Below are positions 11,031 through 23,412 of a stretch of 64,000 nucleotides of DNA, one piece after another; the first letter of the stretch is position 1, and each line of letters opens with the position of its first letter. Source of the DNA: Hetaerina americana (lineage: Eukaryota; Arthropoda; Insecta; Odonata; Calopterygidae); NCBI GenBank assembly GCA_022747635.1, contig JAKTNV010000019.1, forward strand, positions 8,580,001-8,644,000, written 5' to 3'. Under the pieces are notes generated by a model. It ran no database searches. It was not told where the DNA came from and worked only from the letters and a program-made list of their open reading frames with translations. The translations under genes and the position numbers were made by a program.

Positions 11031-13420
11031 CAACTTATTTGATTTTAATGAAACACTTCCGAATTAATTCAATCAATCCGGCATCACAGCATCCATTCCA
11101 GCGCTTCCTGATATTTGCTGCCTTGAAAAATGCCAGTTCTAAACCTCCCACTTCCTCCCTCTCGTAGCATTCTTCCTTTGAGGGAAACCTTCGGCACGTC
11201 GCTCCTCCTTCTCCTCTTTCTCCTTTCACTTTTCACACTCAAGTCTTCGAATCTTCGAAGAAACCTCTCCTTTCCCGCCCTCCCCGCTTCTGGTTCCCTC
11301 ACGACCTGTGAATCGCGTTACGGTTACCAAGTCTCCTCTTTCTCCTTTCATTTCGCTAGAGCAATCTGTTGCTTCCTATTTCTCCGAAAATGATTCCCAA
11401 TTCCCCATCCCGTCTCCACCTTAACTGGGGACGTCAGTTTCTCTTGATCGAAACGTCTGAAATTGGTGCCATGTAACAATAATGTCAGAGTGTAATTGTA
11501 GCCCTTTGGGATGGGAGCGTGGAGACGAATTAGGGAATACTAAATTTGACGCATAGGAAAACAAAAGAATAAGTGGATTATTGCGCATGAGTGACATGAT
11601 AGCGGGAGGGAGTAGGTCGTTGGTAGTTATTAATAGAAGAAGGTTTGAAAAGTCGACGGAGGTGATAATTTCGAAGCAATCGAACGTTTAAGACTATTGG
11701 AGGGGGGGAATGTTGGGTAACCGAGGCAGAGGAGAGTATTTTGGCGAGTATGATACTACGTCGAATGTGTATGAAAATTACGAATTACTAATTGCTACGC
11801 AGATTGTGTCAATGTTTATCAGTGTGGTAATACCTTTGAGTACCCGCATTTTGGAATAGTTTTCAAGAGCCATCTTACCCCACCTGTGACCGAAGGACTA
11901 CTGAAATTGGTTATGAGATAGGAATGCAGAAATTTTATCCAATATATTTTACACCTTCACTAACAAGAATATTTGCTGTCTTTGGAGGGGAACGGCGAAA
12001 GAAATAATCAGATATCTCTAGACCAACTCCAGAATTTTCTCTGTTTTGTTCGGCAAGGCCCGTAAAAAATAACATATCGCAAGAAAAACGTATATTTCTT
12101 GAAGAAATGATGCTTGGAGTTGCGTATTGATCTATTTAAGCAATTATGTCATACAAAAATAAAGGCCGAATAGAAAAGACAGTATTTTTAGTTAACGATG
12201 GTTTTTCGGAGTTCAACGCTTGATGTATGTAATCATAACAATGTATGTTGACACCAAGGGATGTACCCACATCTTACAAAACGTGTACAATGAGCAGCGT
12301 ATACGTAGGAATGCTGTTAAATGCTAATGCTTTTTTCTCATGGGACTAAAGATCTAAGATTTATTATCCTAAAATATTGATTTAACATGCACGTGTTCTT
12401 AGTTAGCGAAGCGGTTTGATAAGACAGGTTGCTACCACAGTAAAACTGGAGCAATAACTCTGGCAAATGTAAGCTGCCCTTTTATTTATTTTCTTCTCTC
12501 TTTACTTATCCCAACGCAGCCTATCCAAATTTTTCACATGACCATTTAAAATTGAGCGAAAGAATAGAGAGAATGAAATTTACATTCAACAGTGGAATTT
12601 CTTTGATAGTTGAAAAGGAATTCAGATGTAGTTTCTTTTAGCCTAGTGGGACGAAGTATGCACAGGTATGGCCTCCAACAATGAAGAAGTGTCACAAATG
12701 ACGTCATAGTACTCTAATGTTATCTTTGAAAGTTCGTCACAAAATATTTGTAGAACACGTTCACTTTTGTGGTTGTCGAATGCAGACTTTTGAAGATAAA
12801 TCATCTTAGAGAAAAGCACGAAGTAATACATAATATGTTTCGTAATAATAATCAGTGAAGTCTGAGAATCATCCCTCCCTGGTCTCGAGTGACGGAGTGC
12901 GAGTCGATCGCAAAGAGTCACATCCTAAAACTCGAGCATTACGAGTATCATGCGTGGAAGAGGCACGTGCCCCTGGGGGAATTCTGTTTCCTTCTAAGAA
13001 ATTAAGCTCGAGCATACGTACATCAAAAGGATCAGGCGTAGTGAGTAGCGCTATAATCAAAATACCCTATACTTTGCAATTTCCAACCAGCGGTTATCAT
13101 TCCTATGCTTGCGTGAGCTGAATTGTACTCTTTGAGTCGTGATGTGAAATACCACAAAGATATCTGCCTCATACAAACAAAAAATCCGATTCATAATTTT
13201 TTCAAAAGATATCATTCTGCTAATCCTCCTGGTATTCATTTATAGGGTTCAATGCTCAAACATTGCTGGAAATTTGCGATATTTTATTGATTAGTTTCAT
13301 GCAATACAGTAGGAAAAACATTTGAGATAACCATGCATTAGACATGGTACAATCACCGATGCGTAAATAAGTTTACATTCAGAGTATTATGAGCGGCCAT
13401 TGACAGAGCGGAGATGGAGA
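11031..13420. other. Unassigned intergenic DNA
   Basis: A pyrimidine-rich patch (11100-11400) gives overlapping ORFs of up to 87 codons with low-complexity Leu/Ser/Phe composition. I do not regard these as genes. The rest is AT-rich and featureless. Confidence 0.45.
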
Positions 13421-13497
13421 GATCGCGCGCCACGTAAGACCTCTATCGGATGGATGCCAATTCAAACTGTGGACCCGGCGTTTGCCTCTTTCTTTGC
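13421..13497 (+). mobile_element. SINE family B fragment
   Basis: The segment tatcggatgga ... ttcaaactgtggaccc ... gcgtttgcctctttc aligns with the body of family B copy 1 at 32.64-32.69 kb (gtcggatggga ... ttaaactgcggacccc ... ggcgcctttc). The head and tail are missing. Confidence 0.5.
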
Positions 13498-16400
13498 TAT
13501 CTTTTTAAAAAGCACACTAGTGAGTCATTTTATATCTAAGGTTAATACGTAAGGGCAATCACCGTATTCCTGTGACGAATCAAACTGACCTTGGGGACAA
13601 GTAATACGCAATCATTATTTAAAAGTTGAAAAGATATAAAATCCCTCCGAATTTGCAAAATCGAGCACAGAAGTTGGAATGTTTTGCATCTGACATAGGA
13701 ATAGCTCGTGGAAGTGCTTCATACTATATTCTTGGAAGATAGGAAACCAAAAATGCCCTCAGTTGATTTTTGGTAACCAATTTACATTTTATGGAAATTT
13801 TCCCGAACACAAGATGGCGAATTTCAAAGAAGTGGCAGTTACACAAACTTACGTGGGTATATTAATTATTAAATCCACTTTTCTTAATAAGACCCGAAAG
13901 AGTGAGATGACTACAAGTCTCAGCAACAGAGAAGTGTGAAGGAAATTAGCGCAAGGAAGTAAGCTCTTTACATAACTAAAAAGCAGGCTTCTTGACTTTG
14001 CTTCCCCTCGAGGGTTTGTGTATACGAAGGTAAAGGACCCGGTGCTTCAGACCAAACATTCTTGCCTTGAATGCTAGAATCTTTGAGTCGACAACAGCGT
14101 TTTTAATTCCGTACTGCGTGCATTCAGGTGTCAATCACACTTCCGCTTTTTTTCACCCCTAACACGTTCTTGGATTCTTGCGTCAGTTTCCGTTTTGGGG
14201 AGACGACTTAGGACATCAGGATCGGGCGGGTTCCTTGTGGCTTCCCTCGGAAAGATCCAAGTATTTTGCGACTGACACTTTCTTCACGCTCTTTCGTGGC
14301 ACGTGGGGGGGGGGGAGAGTGTGAGTGTTGAGGTTCCCTCACCAAAGGAAACCGACCCCCGCACCCCCCGTGGGCGGGCAGGCTGGTGGGTGGTTGGGAT
14401 AAGGCTCCCTGGAATGCACTCCTGGAAGGATTGTGCCGCAATGGGGAATTCGCGGGCAAAAAAGAGCCTTTGGCGAAGTGGGGGAAAGAAGAGATGGAAT
14501 TGAAGTCTCCGTTCGACAAGTCCCCACGCCCCCATTCCCCGCCTACCTCCCTCCCGACCAAACGAACGCCTCCTTCCTTCTTCCATCAAGGTCACGCTTT
14601 CTGTATAGCTTTCCCCTTTCCTTCCTCTCATCTCTGCGAGACCGCAAGGGGAGCCTCGAACTGCATGCCTGTCGCATTTGTGACGTGCTCGCATCTAGTT
14701 TCTCCACCGTTTTCGGCTGCTTTCTTCATTTACGCGAGTGCGCATTCACCGATTCCGAGATACGTAACGTATATATATACATCCCATGTTCTGTTTGCCC
14801 TTCCAGCTACCGCGGTGAATGCTGGGAGAGAACGCTCTCTCCTTGGTAATCGAATTCTCTTTTCGACCCCTCCTCCCCCACACCGCGGTGCCTGACCACC
14901 GCAAAATCATCATCATCCCCTTCCCTCTTCCCCCTCGCAAGCATTCTTCTCCCTCCATCCTCCCCCTTAGAGGGTGATGACTCCTGTCCTTTTTTGCAAG
15001 CCGTCCCAAGAGCACAGCACGTTGCAAAAAAGAGAATGGTCCACTTTCCTCACGGCTAGACACATTTCTCATATCCCATTGCACACGCATTTAACTCGAT
15101 AACACTCGAGCGATTTTGGATCCAGAAATGAAAGTGTTGAAACATGAGAGAGAGAGAGGAAATTATTTGAAGGGCAGTTCCTGGCAATCAAAGGCCGTTT
15201 CCGTGTATCAAAAAGAGTCCTCTGAGGCTAAACAACCGACGTGCGCCAGTACTACCTAAAGTTTTCGTAGACACTTAACTGCGACTTCATTGATCAACTT
15301 TGGCGATAATTTTAATAATCGCAAATGTAACGCATACAATAATAGAGTAGTATCTGTAGTAATACATATTACAGAAAATGTTTAGCAATTAAGTTGAACG
15401 ATATTACTTATACATCTTATGCCTTCACGGAAAACTATTACTAAAATAAAGCACCATAGGAACTGTTGAGGTGTTAACTCCGAGGCGTGACATCTAACAT
15501 TGCCAACGTATGGCATTATTCGATTCCTCATTCAAGCCCTCGATACGTTCGTTAACACATATAATGCCACTATAATAAACGGAGTATGGGCACTAATGGC
15601 GTGGAGAGAGACCCCTCTTCACTAAGTCGAAGGATTTTCGATTAAAAATCAATGTCTTAGGATTGGGAGGTAACGGCATCGGATACAAGGCGTGGGCATA
15701 ACAGTTCTGACAACATTTTTAAGTTCTCCATGTACCCCTACCACTCGAGTTTGACATCGGCATTTTCCTTCATTCCGAGACATCGTTTCAGACCTTCGGA
15801 TAGGTGCTATTCAGGGTGGCGGAATCGTTTGAGGAATATCGGGATTTTGAGCAAGATGGTCACTCGGGCGAGTGCGATGACGGCAAGCCTCGAGGACCAT
15901 CTGCCGATGGAACGTGGGACAGTGGATGTCGTCTTTCACGGCTGCAGCGCGGCAACCCCGTGAAGGGACTGACTGGTTGTCGGGTCCTTGGGGGCAAAAC
16001 TGAAGGGGGTTTTGGGAAAAAAGAGGGTATTCGACGTCTGTCTCTTCCTTCCACCCGCTCTCGAGGCCCCCGCCTCCGGGAGGTCACCCCGCTCCGGTGA
16101 CTTCCGCTGTGCACACGCCAAGGCCGACTCACCCCCGCCCTCCTCCTCCATCGATGACTCTGCTCTTTTAAACCCCCACACACCCACAACCCTATTCTTC
16201 CTTTCCCCCTCCCCCCCGACAACGCCCACCCTATTTTTGAATCACGCGAGGAAAATATTTGCACCGGCACGCGCGTATCCTTTAGTTGGTGAGGATATTT
16301 TTCGCAATGGGGAGAAATAGGGAGGGGGTGGGGGATAATATGATACTGAAAAGGTGGAAATAAATAAACGGCATTCTTTCAGACGCACCAATTCTGCTGA

Positions 16401-17098
16401 GGTGTCGAAAATATTAAGCTGGACTTTGGTGCTCGAATGGGAGTTGACAATGTTTGCCGGCTTCCTCTTGAAGGAAAACACACAAAAGAAAAAAATCGGG
16501 CGGGGATTTACTAGTAACAAGGGACGCAGCTCATCCGAAATGGTTTGGCTCAACACATATTAGAATCCAATGCGATCTTAACAGATGAATCAATCCCAGG
16601 AAATAAAATACGAGATATTAATGACATCCTTATTCAGTGAAAAAGTTAACTTTAGGGGTGTATTCGCATGACAATTTTCTCAAAGTATTTACGTAAATGA
16701 AATTAATTAATAAGAAATATTCTGCATCTCTCATCTAGTTCTTGAACACTCTTCCAGCATTGAGTCGCAATGAAGGTATGAAAAACGATATGAAATGAAA
16801 GTTATTAGGAAATTAAATTGGAAAAGTTATTAGGACAGAACAAATTACAATAAATTAATTTTTTTATTTCCTTTTTTCCCTGGTCGGATCTCATTACGGA
16901 TGGCGGCGGGCGGGGGCAAGATTTTGTCAACAGGAATATAGGAAACCTTTTCACCCATTGGAAACAAGGTTCCACGAGAATAAAAAAAACAGTAATATTT
17001 CATAATATGTAATACCCCATACTACATCAGTAATATCTCATACATCACTCAACGAGCTTTCACGCAGTAATAAGAATACAAAGGCGTTCTAAATGCGT
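13498..17098. other. Unassigned DNA with two GC-rich islands
   Basis: Two GC-rich islands stand out in AT-rich DNA, at about 14220-14960 and 15780-16230. They contain G runs, many CpG dinucleotides and purine/pyrimidine strand skew. ORFs of 100-169 codons occur in several frames of each island, as expected when stop codons are rare. None shows a domain, and overlapping frames are equally open. No splice-framed exon could be defended. Confidence 0.45.
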
Positions 17099-17370
17099 AT
17101 ATTATTATTATTATTTGTGTTAGTCTACCGTTTAAGGTAGGATTGGTATTAATTTCGGATTTGGATGGTCACAAACTAATCATCGCTAAATTTCTCAGAA
17201 TCGTTTAACAAGACGCACTCTGAAACCCCACACAACACTTAGCTGCATTCAAATTCCGCACACTTCAGTCCGTCCCACTACCTTTCCTTATCCAACCCCT
17301 ACCTCGTCTGCCTAAAGTTCTCCCCTCTATCACAGTCTTCAACATTCCAACGTCAATTATTAATGGCACC
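17099..17370 (-). mobile_element. RTE 3' end fragment
   Basis: Minus-strand sense. The ATT run at 17099-17115 is the element tail, followed by gtctaccgtttaaggtagg, the same 3' terminal motif as in the 9.3 and 18.7 kb copies. Upstream in sense the frame reads GMLKTVIEGRTLGRRGRG, matching the C-terminus of the 18.7 kb copy. This is a severe 5' truncation. Confidence 0.75.
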
Positions 17371-18740
17371 ATGATATTATGGAAATTAAATTCGCATTAT
17401 TGAAGATCCGTCCTTGTTACTTTCCGATAAGCTAGGTTAATTTCATTATTTTCCCAGAAGACAGCTTATTTTTTTGGATTACAGTCACCAACGATCTAAA
17501 ATTTTGACATCACTGCACGTGGATATAATTTTCCTAGAATTTGAATTTTTTCAAAGCAACACGTCGAATATTCAGTTGAGGTGTTCCCTTCAACTGAGGG
17601 CGACGCGCAAAGGAGAGAAGCGTAGGGGAGGGGAGAAAGACGTGCGTGTGTTGGTTCGTATGATTTCCCAACGAGGACACGCACTGCCGTCGATGGCAGC
17701 CGAAACGGGCGGAGTCAACGCCCCGACGGAGAAAGCGGCTCCGGGCGTGATCGACTGTCTGTCTGGGCGATCGGGCTTCGCGTGCGGACACCGCGAAGGT
17801 CAGGGTTGCCCGCATTTCGGTGTCGCCTTGCCGGGTCGGCACGATGGGGTAGGTGCGGGGGGCATGGGGCGGGAGGGGGATGCGCTCCGTAAGTTCTCCC
17901 TTTGTTTCGCGCGACGGTCGCACAACTTTCGAATTGTCGGGGAGGGCGCCCCGGGTGGAACGAATCTATTGGAGGGAGGCTCGTTTCAGAAATGAATGCG
18001 CCTTTACCCCTTCCCTGACCAGTCCCCATATGTACTCAAGGGCCGTGATTAAAAACCTTCCCTAGCCATGCGCCCTCCGGAATCAGTGAGAAATCCCCGA
18101 CCAATCCAAACATCCCTTTCATATTAAAACTACTCTTCATTTAACCTTTGTTGACATGAAGACCGTCTGGCCATCCAAAATGAGTTTTTTCATAAAAGGC
18201 TTTCATTCCAAATATGAGACGATCCTATTTCGTGGAACGTGGCGAAATATAACCCAGAAAACATTTCGTAATGGTTAACCGTAAATAACCACTCATAGTA
18301 AATAATAAAAGTAATGTGATATAAATACACGTATTGTCAAATTATCGAAGAGAGAGTATCTTTGTTTGAGCAGTAGTTCATTGTTGCAACCTGTTTGGGG
18401 GTTACCGGGAAATATTCCGCCCCCCCTCCGCCCCCTTGGATGCAAATCAGCGATCCAATATAAGACCACCTTACGCATGTTGGCACATAAATTTGTGATT
18501 TTTTCATTTTCTTGAGGCTAAGCACTCGCGGCGCAAACCGGAAGGCCCGAGTATGAATCGCTATGTCTGCAATAAAAATACAAATAACTATTTCAGACGT
18601 GAAAAAAAATCACATTTCCTACTTCAACAGATTCATTTTATTAAATCGTTCTTCCGATGTCACGTTGGGATTATGCGAGTAAGTGAATGGGATTTTGCGC
18701 GATCATCTTTCCGCGTTCATCTACTTCATCGTTCATTAGA
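17371..18740. other. Unassigned DNA with a GC-rich island
   Basis: The island at about 17590-17990 supports ORFs of 129 and 173 codons on opposite strands, with no recognisable domain. The codons are simply GC-rich. A weak tRNA-like scrap may lie at about 18520-18560. Confidence 0.4.
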
Positions 18741-18901
18741 TATTATTATTAGGTAATCTACCGGTTAAGGTAGGTTTTTGGATGGACGTAATTACTAATT
18801 AAATAATTTGTGACACCTAGCATTACACAAAATCCAACTCTACATCAGGTCCCTCTTCATCTCTGTGCACTTCCTTCCTACCTTCATTCCGTCCAACATA
18901 C

Positions 18902-19435
18902 CTATCCTGTTCCTTCCCTTCCCTCGTTTGCCCAACATTCTCCCCTCATTACAGTCTTCAGCATCCCCTTGCCGGTCAATACCCTCTTCATCCACTTTTC
19001 CTGCCTCCATAGGATTGCTCCCAACAAACCCCTCTCTTCGCCCACCATAGCGAGTACTTCCTCATTTGTTTTCTTCTCTGTCCATTTCACCTTCTCAATT
19101 CTTCTCCACACTCACATTTCAAAACCCTCCAGTCTACGTCTATCCTCCTGCTTCAATGACCACGTTTCCGCGCCGTACATTGCCACGCTCCATTTCAAAG
19201 TTTTCACAAGTCTTTTCTTAATATCCTTATTCAACGTCCCTCTCATCAACTCCCTCCTCCTAGTGAAAGCCTCTTTGCCCAGCGCAATTCTTCTCCTTAC
19301 GTTCATACTACTTTGACCGTGTTGGTCCAAAACACATCCGAGATACGTAAACTGTTCTACCTGCTCTAGTTTTTGCCCTCATATTTTACTGTTAAGCTTG
19401 GCCTTTTTCTTCCTAGAAAATCGCATAACCTTTGT
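18902..19435 (-). pseudogene. RTE C-terminal region
   Basis: The same frame continues past the stop at 19436: [15 protein letters not shown], a TGA at 19379-19381, then [20 protein letters not shown] and RRRIALGKEAFTRRRELMRG. WSVAMYGAETWSLKQEDRRR follows, then a TGA at 19112-19114 (Trp in related copies), then VWRRIEKVKWTEKKTNEEVL and ILWRQEKWMKRVL. This is the thumb and the Cys-poor tail typical of RTE proteins. The change of Trp codons to TGA/TAG suggests simple point decay. Confidence 0.88.
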
Positions 19436-19438
19436 TTA

Positions 19439-20467
19439 ATTAATATTGATTTTCATCCCATACCTGTCGTACTGAATTTCCAATTCACTCAGCAATGCTT
19501 GCAGCCCCTTGGCTGACTGACAAACTAAAGCTTGGTCAGCAACAAACCAAACTGATTTTACGAATTCCCCGCCCACTTTCATTCCTACCTCCAGTTCTTC
19601 CCATGCCTCTTTGATCATTTCCTCTGCATACAGGTTTAACAGCGACGGTGCTAATGGGTAACCCTGCCTTACACCTCTTCCTAACACTGCCCATCCGGAC
19701 TCCCCGTTTCCTACCCGCACCTGAGCAGTCTGAGACATGCACAGGTTGCGGATTAGCCTCCTTTCCCTCCAATCTATTCCTATTTTCTGCAATATACTCA
19801 TTAGTTTTTCCCAATTCATTCTATCAAACGCTTTTTCGAAATCTACGAAACAGGCAAATACCTCCTGGTTGTGTTCTATATTCCTCTCGATTAATAATCT
19901 CATTACTGCAATGGCATCACGCGTACCTATCCCCTTCCTAAACCCAAACTGATCATCCCCTAAGTAATTATTTGCCCAGATCTCTATCCTTTTATTTATG
20001 ATCCTGAGAACACTTTCAGCTGCGTGGGATATCAAACTTATAGTCCTGTAGTCCTCACATGACGTGGCCTTTACTTTTTTCGGAATAGGAACTAAAACTG
20101 ATCTCACAAAGTCTTCCGGCCAGATTCCTTCCTCATAGACACTACGAATCAGCCGATGCAGCCTCTTCCTCCCACATTTTCCTAAACATTTCAATAGTTC
20201 CGCGGGAATGTTATCCATTCCCACGGCCTTATTTAGTTTCATCTCCCTTAATGCCCTTTCTATCTCCTCGTCGAGTATGCCTGGACCTAAGCTATCTTTC
20301 TTTACGCCATGTTCCTTTTCTATGTCCTACTTTGTTTGTCTAAGTTCTTTACTATACAGTTCTTCTATATATTCCTTCCATTTCTCTTGGATCTTTCCTG
20401 TGTCAACTATTATCTTACCCGCCTTTTCTCTAACTGTTAGCATAGATCTTCCTTTCTTACTTCCCGA
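19439..20467 (-). pseudogene. RTE reverse transcriptase core
   Basis: In frame with the endonuclease. After the TAA at 20468 the linker runs to a TAG at 20327-20329. The RT blocks then follow in order: [100 protein letters not shown]. The catalytic box that should read FADD is FVAD (codons at 19535-19546). The first Asp of the pair is gone, while the 10.1 kb copy keeps it. A further stop lies at 19436-19438, where the truncated copy has Lys. The block order and spacing are those of the RTE/BovB clade. Confidence 0.92.
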
Positions 20468-20470
20468 TTA

Positions 20471-21799
20471 GGATTTAACTTTGCTGTACAGCGCACCAAT
20501 TTCACCCTTCCTCTGCACACTTTCCATATCCTCACATTGCGTCTTCCACCATGTTACTTTTGCTTTATTTGTTGCCCGCCTCATATTATTGTTTAATTCT
20601 TTGTACTTCGTTCTGCCTAACTCTTTATTTACATTCTTCCATTTTCTTCGCTCATCCATCTTTGTAATCATCTCATCCGTGATCCATGGTTTCCCAGTCC
20701 TTTTAGCGTTAACGGTTCCAATAGGGTCTTTTACGGCTTTCGATAACCCTGTCTTAATACTTTCCCATTTTTCTTCGATAGTACTTAGCTCTTTACCATC
20801 CTCCATGATTTCCTCTACCGCCTGTTTGTACTCCTTCCTATTCAAACCATTTAATACTTCTACATTCCATTTTCTAACTGGCCGCCCCTGCCTTATCTTT
20901 TTGAAACGGACGCTACATTTTATAACAACTAAATTGTGGTCTGAGTCCGCATCCACTCCAGGGAAGCTGTGGGAATTTATCACACTGTTCCTAAACCTGT
21001 GTCTAACCAGGATATAACCTAGCGGATACCTTTCTGAGTCACCTGGCATATTCCATGTATACATGCGTCTTTTGTGGTGTCCAAACCAAGTGTTGGTGAT
21101 GACTAACCCCTGTCTCCTGCAGAACTCAACTGCTTTCTCCCCGCGGTCATTCCTCGTGCCTAAACCGTAGTCCCCGACCTCATCACCATCTCTTCCTTCG
21201 ACGCCCGTCGCATTCTAATCCCCCATCACTATCAAATCTTTCCCTGCAGGAATGCACGCGATTATGTCCTCTAACTGATCGTATATCCTATCGAACTCTT
21301 CTTCCTTATGGTTGCTCGGTGGCATACATACCTGAATAATAACCAAGTGCGTCGGTTCTGCTTTTATCTCTACTAGTAATAATCTATCCGTTACCTGTTC
21401 TATGTTCACTACGCTTCTTCCTGCCTCCTCATTTAATACTATGGCAACCCCTCGTTGGCTCTCGTCCCCGCCGCTGTATATTATTCTATACTGATCTCTC
21501 CAGTAATCCCCGCTATCCTTCCATAGACCTAAAATATCTATATTTCCCCTTTCCATCTCTCGCTTAACATTCTCCAATTTCCCTGTCCTCATCATTGTCC
21601 TAACATTCCACGTTCCTATTCTAACTAATTTGGTCTTCTTCTCCTGCGTCTTCTGTCCTGCTGCTGCTGGTTTTCCCTTGCAAGGGTTTCGTGGGATGAC
21701 GACCGCGGAAGCCTTGCCTCCCCCGCTGCCGGGCACGACACACGGCCGATTGGGCCGAGCCCCGTGGTTGCCAGGACTCAAAATATCTCTATTGTCCAT
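20471..21799 (-). pseudogene. RTE endonuclease and linker segment
   Basis: The ATG at 21799 opens MDNRDILSPGNHG. The APE-like endonuclease begins at RIGTWNVRTMMRTGKLENVK. The motif after NIDILGL should contain the catalytic Glu (a SETRW-like block in this family), but here it reads LGLWKDSG, consistent with a 12-bp in-frame loss at about 21523/21524. The frame continues through SQRGVAIVLNEE to DLIVMGD, then a TAG at 21215-21217 where the family has an aromatic residue before NA. It reads on as TGVEGRDGDEVGDYGLGTRN and DADSDHNLVVIKCSV (the terminal SDHN-type motif), ending at a TAA at 20468-20470. The intact domain nicks target DNA; this one should not. Confidence 0.88.
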
Positions 21800-22105
21800 C
21801 ACATTGTTCTTGGGAATGATAATTGAGGTGGTTTCCCGTTGCCTTCCTCAATAGTGTTTTTAACGTGACACCATCACTTACTGGCCGCCCCACTGGGGTC
21901 AGACGCCATTGCAGCCGCCTCACTGAGGAACAGACGCTGCGTGGACTACCTTTCGTCTGGCTCCTAACCTTCGACCTATCTAGCATGGGTGACCCTACCA
22001 GGAGCAATAATTATTACTCCCGCCAGCACAGCTCTAGCGGTCATCGGAACGCGCGAGCTCTTCCACCACGTCAAGGTTGTCGTCCGGGGAGGGGCGTTCA
22101 TTTGC

Positions 22106-22544
22106 TACAAAACTAAAATTGAAAAATTGGTATAAAAAAATATCAATCTTAGCAACAGTAAGTAGGAATTATGTGCATTAATTTCGTTAACGGAAGACTG
22201 ATTTTTAACTCTAAGTCCGTCCACCCTAAGTGACACCTGATTCACTATTTTATCATTTTTCCTTGATATATGCTACTTCAGAAATTTTAATACCATTGAA
22301 TTTTGAAATATAAGATAAGGACAATATTTTCCTACAATTTACGTATCACACAGTTACCTTATAGGAGTCGCTTGGGAAATATTTTGATTGATCCGGATTT
22401 TTATCGACTATCCCGTTTGGCTCCAAATGCATGACATTTTGAAGAGAGGTTTTATAGAAAATGAATTCTTCTTCAACATTTAATTTCAGAGAAACGTTGA
22501 AAAAGCATAAATTCCGATTGCAATTAAAAAAATATTTTTAGCCA
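22106..22544. other. AT-rich spacer between two RTE copies
   Basis: No ORF, repeat or RNA feature was seen. Confidence 0.5.
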
Positions 22545-23412
22545 AACGGGTTAGGTTAGGTTTTTGATGGATCCTGGAACTACACACTACTGAACTCCTA
22601 AGCTCCTTCTATACTCTATACTAAAAACTGTTGGAATGCAATCATAAAGATCTCAATAGCTCCCTTCATTCCATCCAAAATACCTATTATTTCACTCCTT
22701 CTTCCCCACTTTCTTTAAATTATCCTGTTAATTACCATCTTTAGCATCTTAAACTCATTGCCTCTCAGTATCGCCTCATTCACTTGTCTTGAATTCATCG
22801 GATTGCTCCCAATCTTCTCCCACACCACGATTCTTTCGTCTTCCTTACCGTCCATTAAATTTTCTCCATTCCTCCCCGCACCCACATTTCAAAAGTCTCC
22901 AATATATTCATTCCCATGCTCTTGCCTAAACGACCTAGTTTCTGAAACATAATTTAAATTTATGCTCCAAATCAAAGCTTTTTAGTCTTTTTAGTATAAA
23001 TCTAAACATTGGAAGGCACTCATTAACGTGCACTTCTGTGCAAACAATACTTTACCTAGCGAAATTCTCCTTTCAATGTACCTATAGCTTTAAAACTCTC
23101 CTCTAAAGTATTTCCTAAATATGTGACCCGTCCTAAATGTTTTAGTTTATGTTCCCCAACTCAAATGTTTATCGTAGCCTATCGATTTCTTGAGAACCCA
23201 ATTACCCTTCGTTTTCTGATCATTAATACTCGCCGCATATGCATCATACTGATTCTGCAAAGCGCATATGACGGTAAAACTTTGGCTAACTGGCTAACTA
23301 AGGCCTGATCTTCCAGAAACCTGACTGATTGGACGAGTCCCTTACCTATACAAGTATATGTTCCAGCGCCTAGTCCTTCACATGCTCCCGTTACCATTTC
23401 CTCTAATAAATT
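22545..23412 (-). mobile_element. Older divergent RTE copy, 5'-truncated
   Basis: The 3' UTR begins at ggttaggttaggtttttgatgga, matching the terminal motif of the other copies. Upstream in sense the sequence is recognisable but heavily mutated. At about 23170-23412 the frame reads LLEEMVTGACEGLG ... SVRFLEDQALVSQLAK ... RRVIGFSRN. This corresponds to YAEEMIKEAWEELE ... SVRFADDQALVCQSAK ... KVMRFSRK, so the catalytic FADD is FLED here. The copy stops abruptly at about 23412. It is the most diverged of the RT-bearing copies and therefore probably the oldest or from another subfamily. Confidence 0.8.

Larger units (their letters stand above)
18741..22105 (-). mobile_element. RTE (BovB-like) retrotransposon, near full length, inactivated
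   Basis: At about 3.36 kb this is near the usual size of RTE elements. In sense order (descending coordinates) it has a 5' leader (about 22105-21800), an APE-type endonuclease (21799-about 20950), a linker, a reverse transcriptase (about 20300-19430) and a C-terminal region (to about 18900). A 3' UTR follows, ending taaccggtagattacct and a TAA-type tail (18741-18750). One reading frame runs through the whole coding region without a detected frameshift until near the C-terminus. It is broken by six stop codons. No clear target-site duplication was found. Confidence 0.92.

Noticed and set aside
13560..13610. Possible family A SINE tail (caaactgaccttggggac)
   Set aside because: Only about a dozen bases agree; no core or head nearby.
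14386..14895. 169-codon plus-strand ORF
   Set aside because: Same argument: GC-rich island, several overlapping open frames, no domain.
17474..17995. 173-codon plus-strand ORF
   Set aside because: Lies in a GC-rich island where stops are rare; the opposite strand is equally open and composition is low-complexity.
22550..22560. Telomere-like ttaggttagg
   Set aside because: Only two units, and it is part of the RTE 3' terminal motif.
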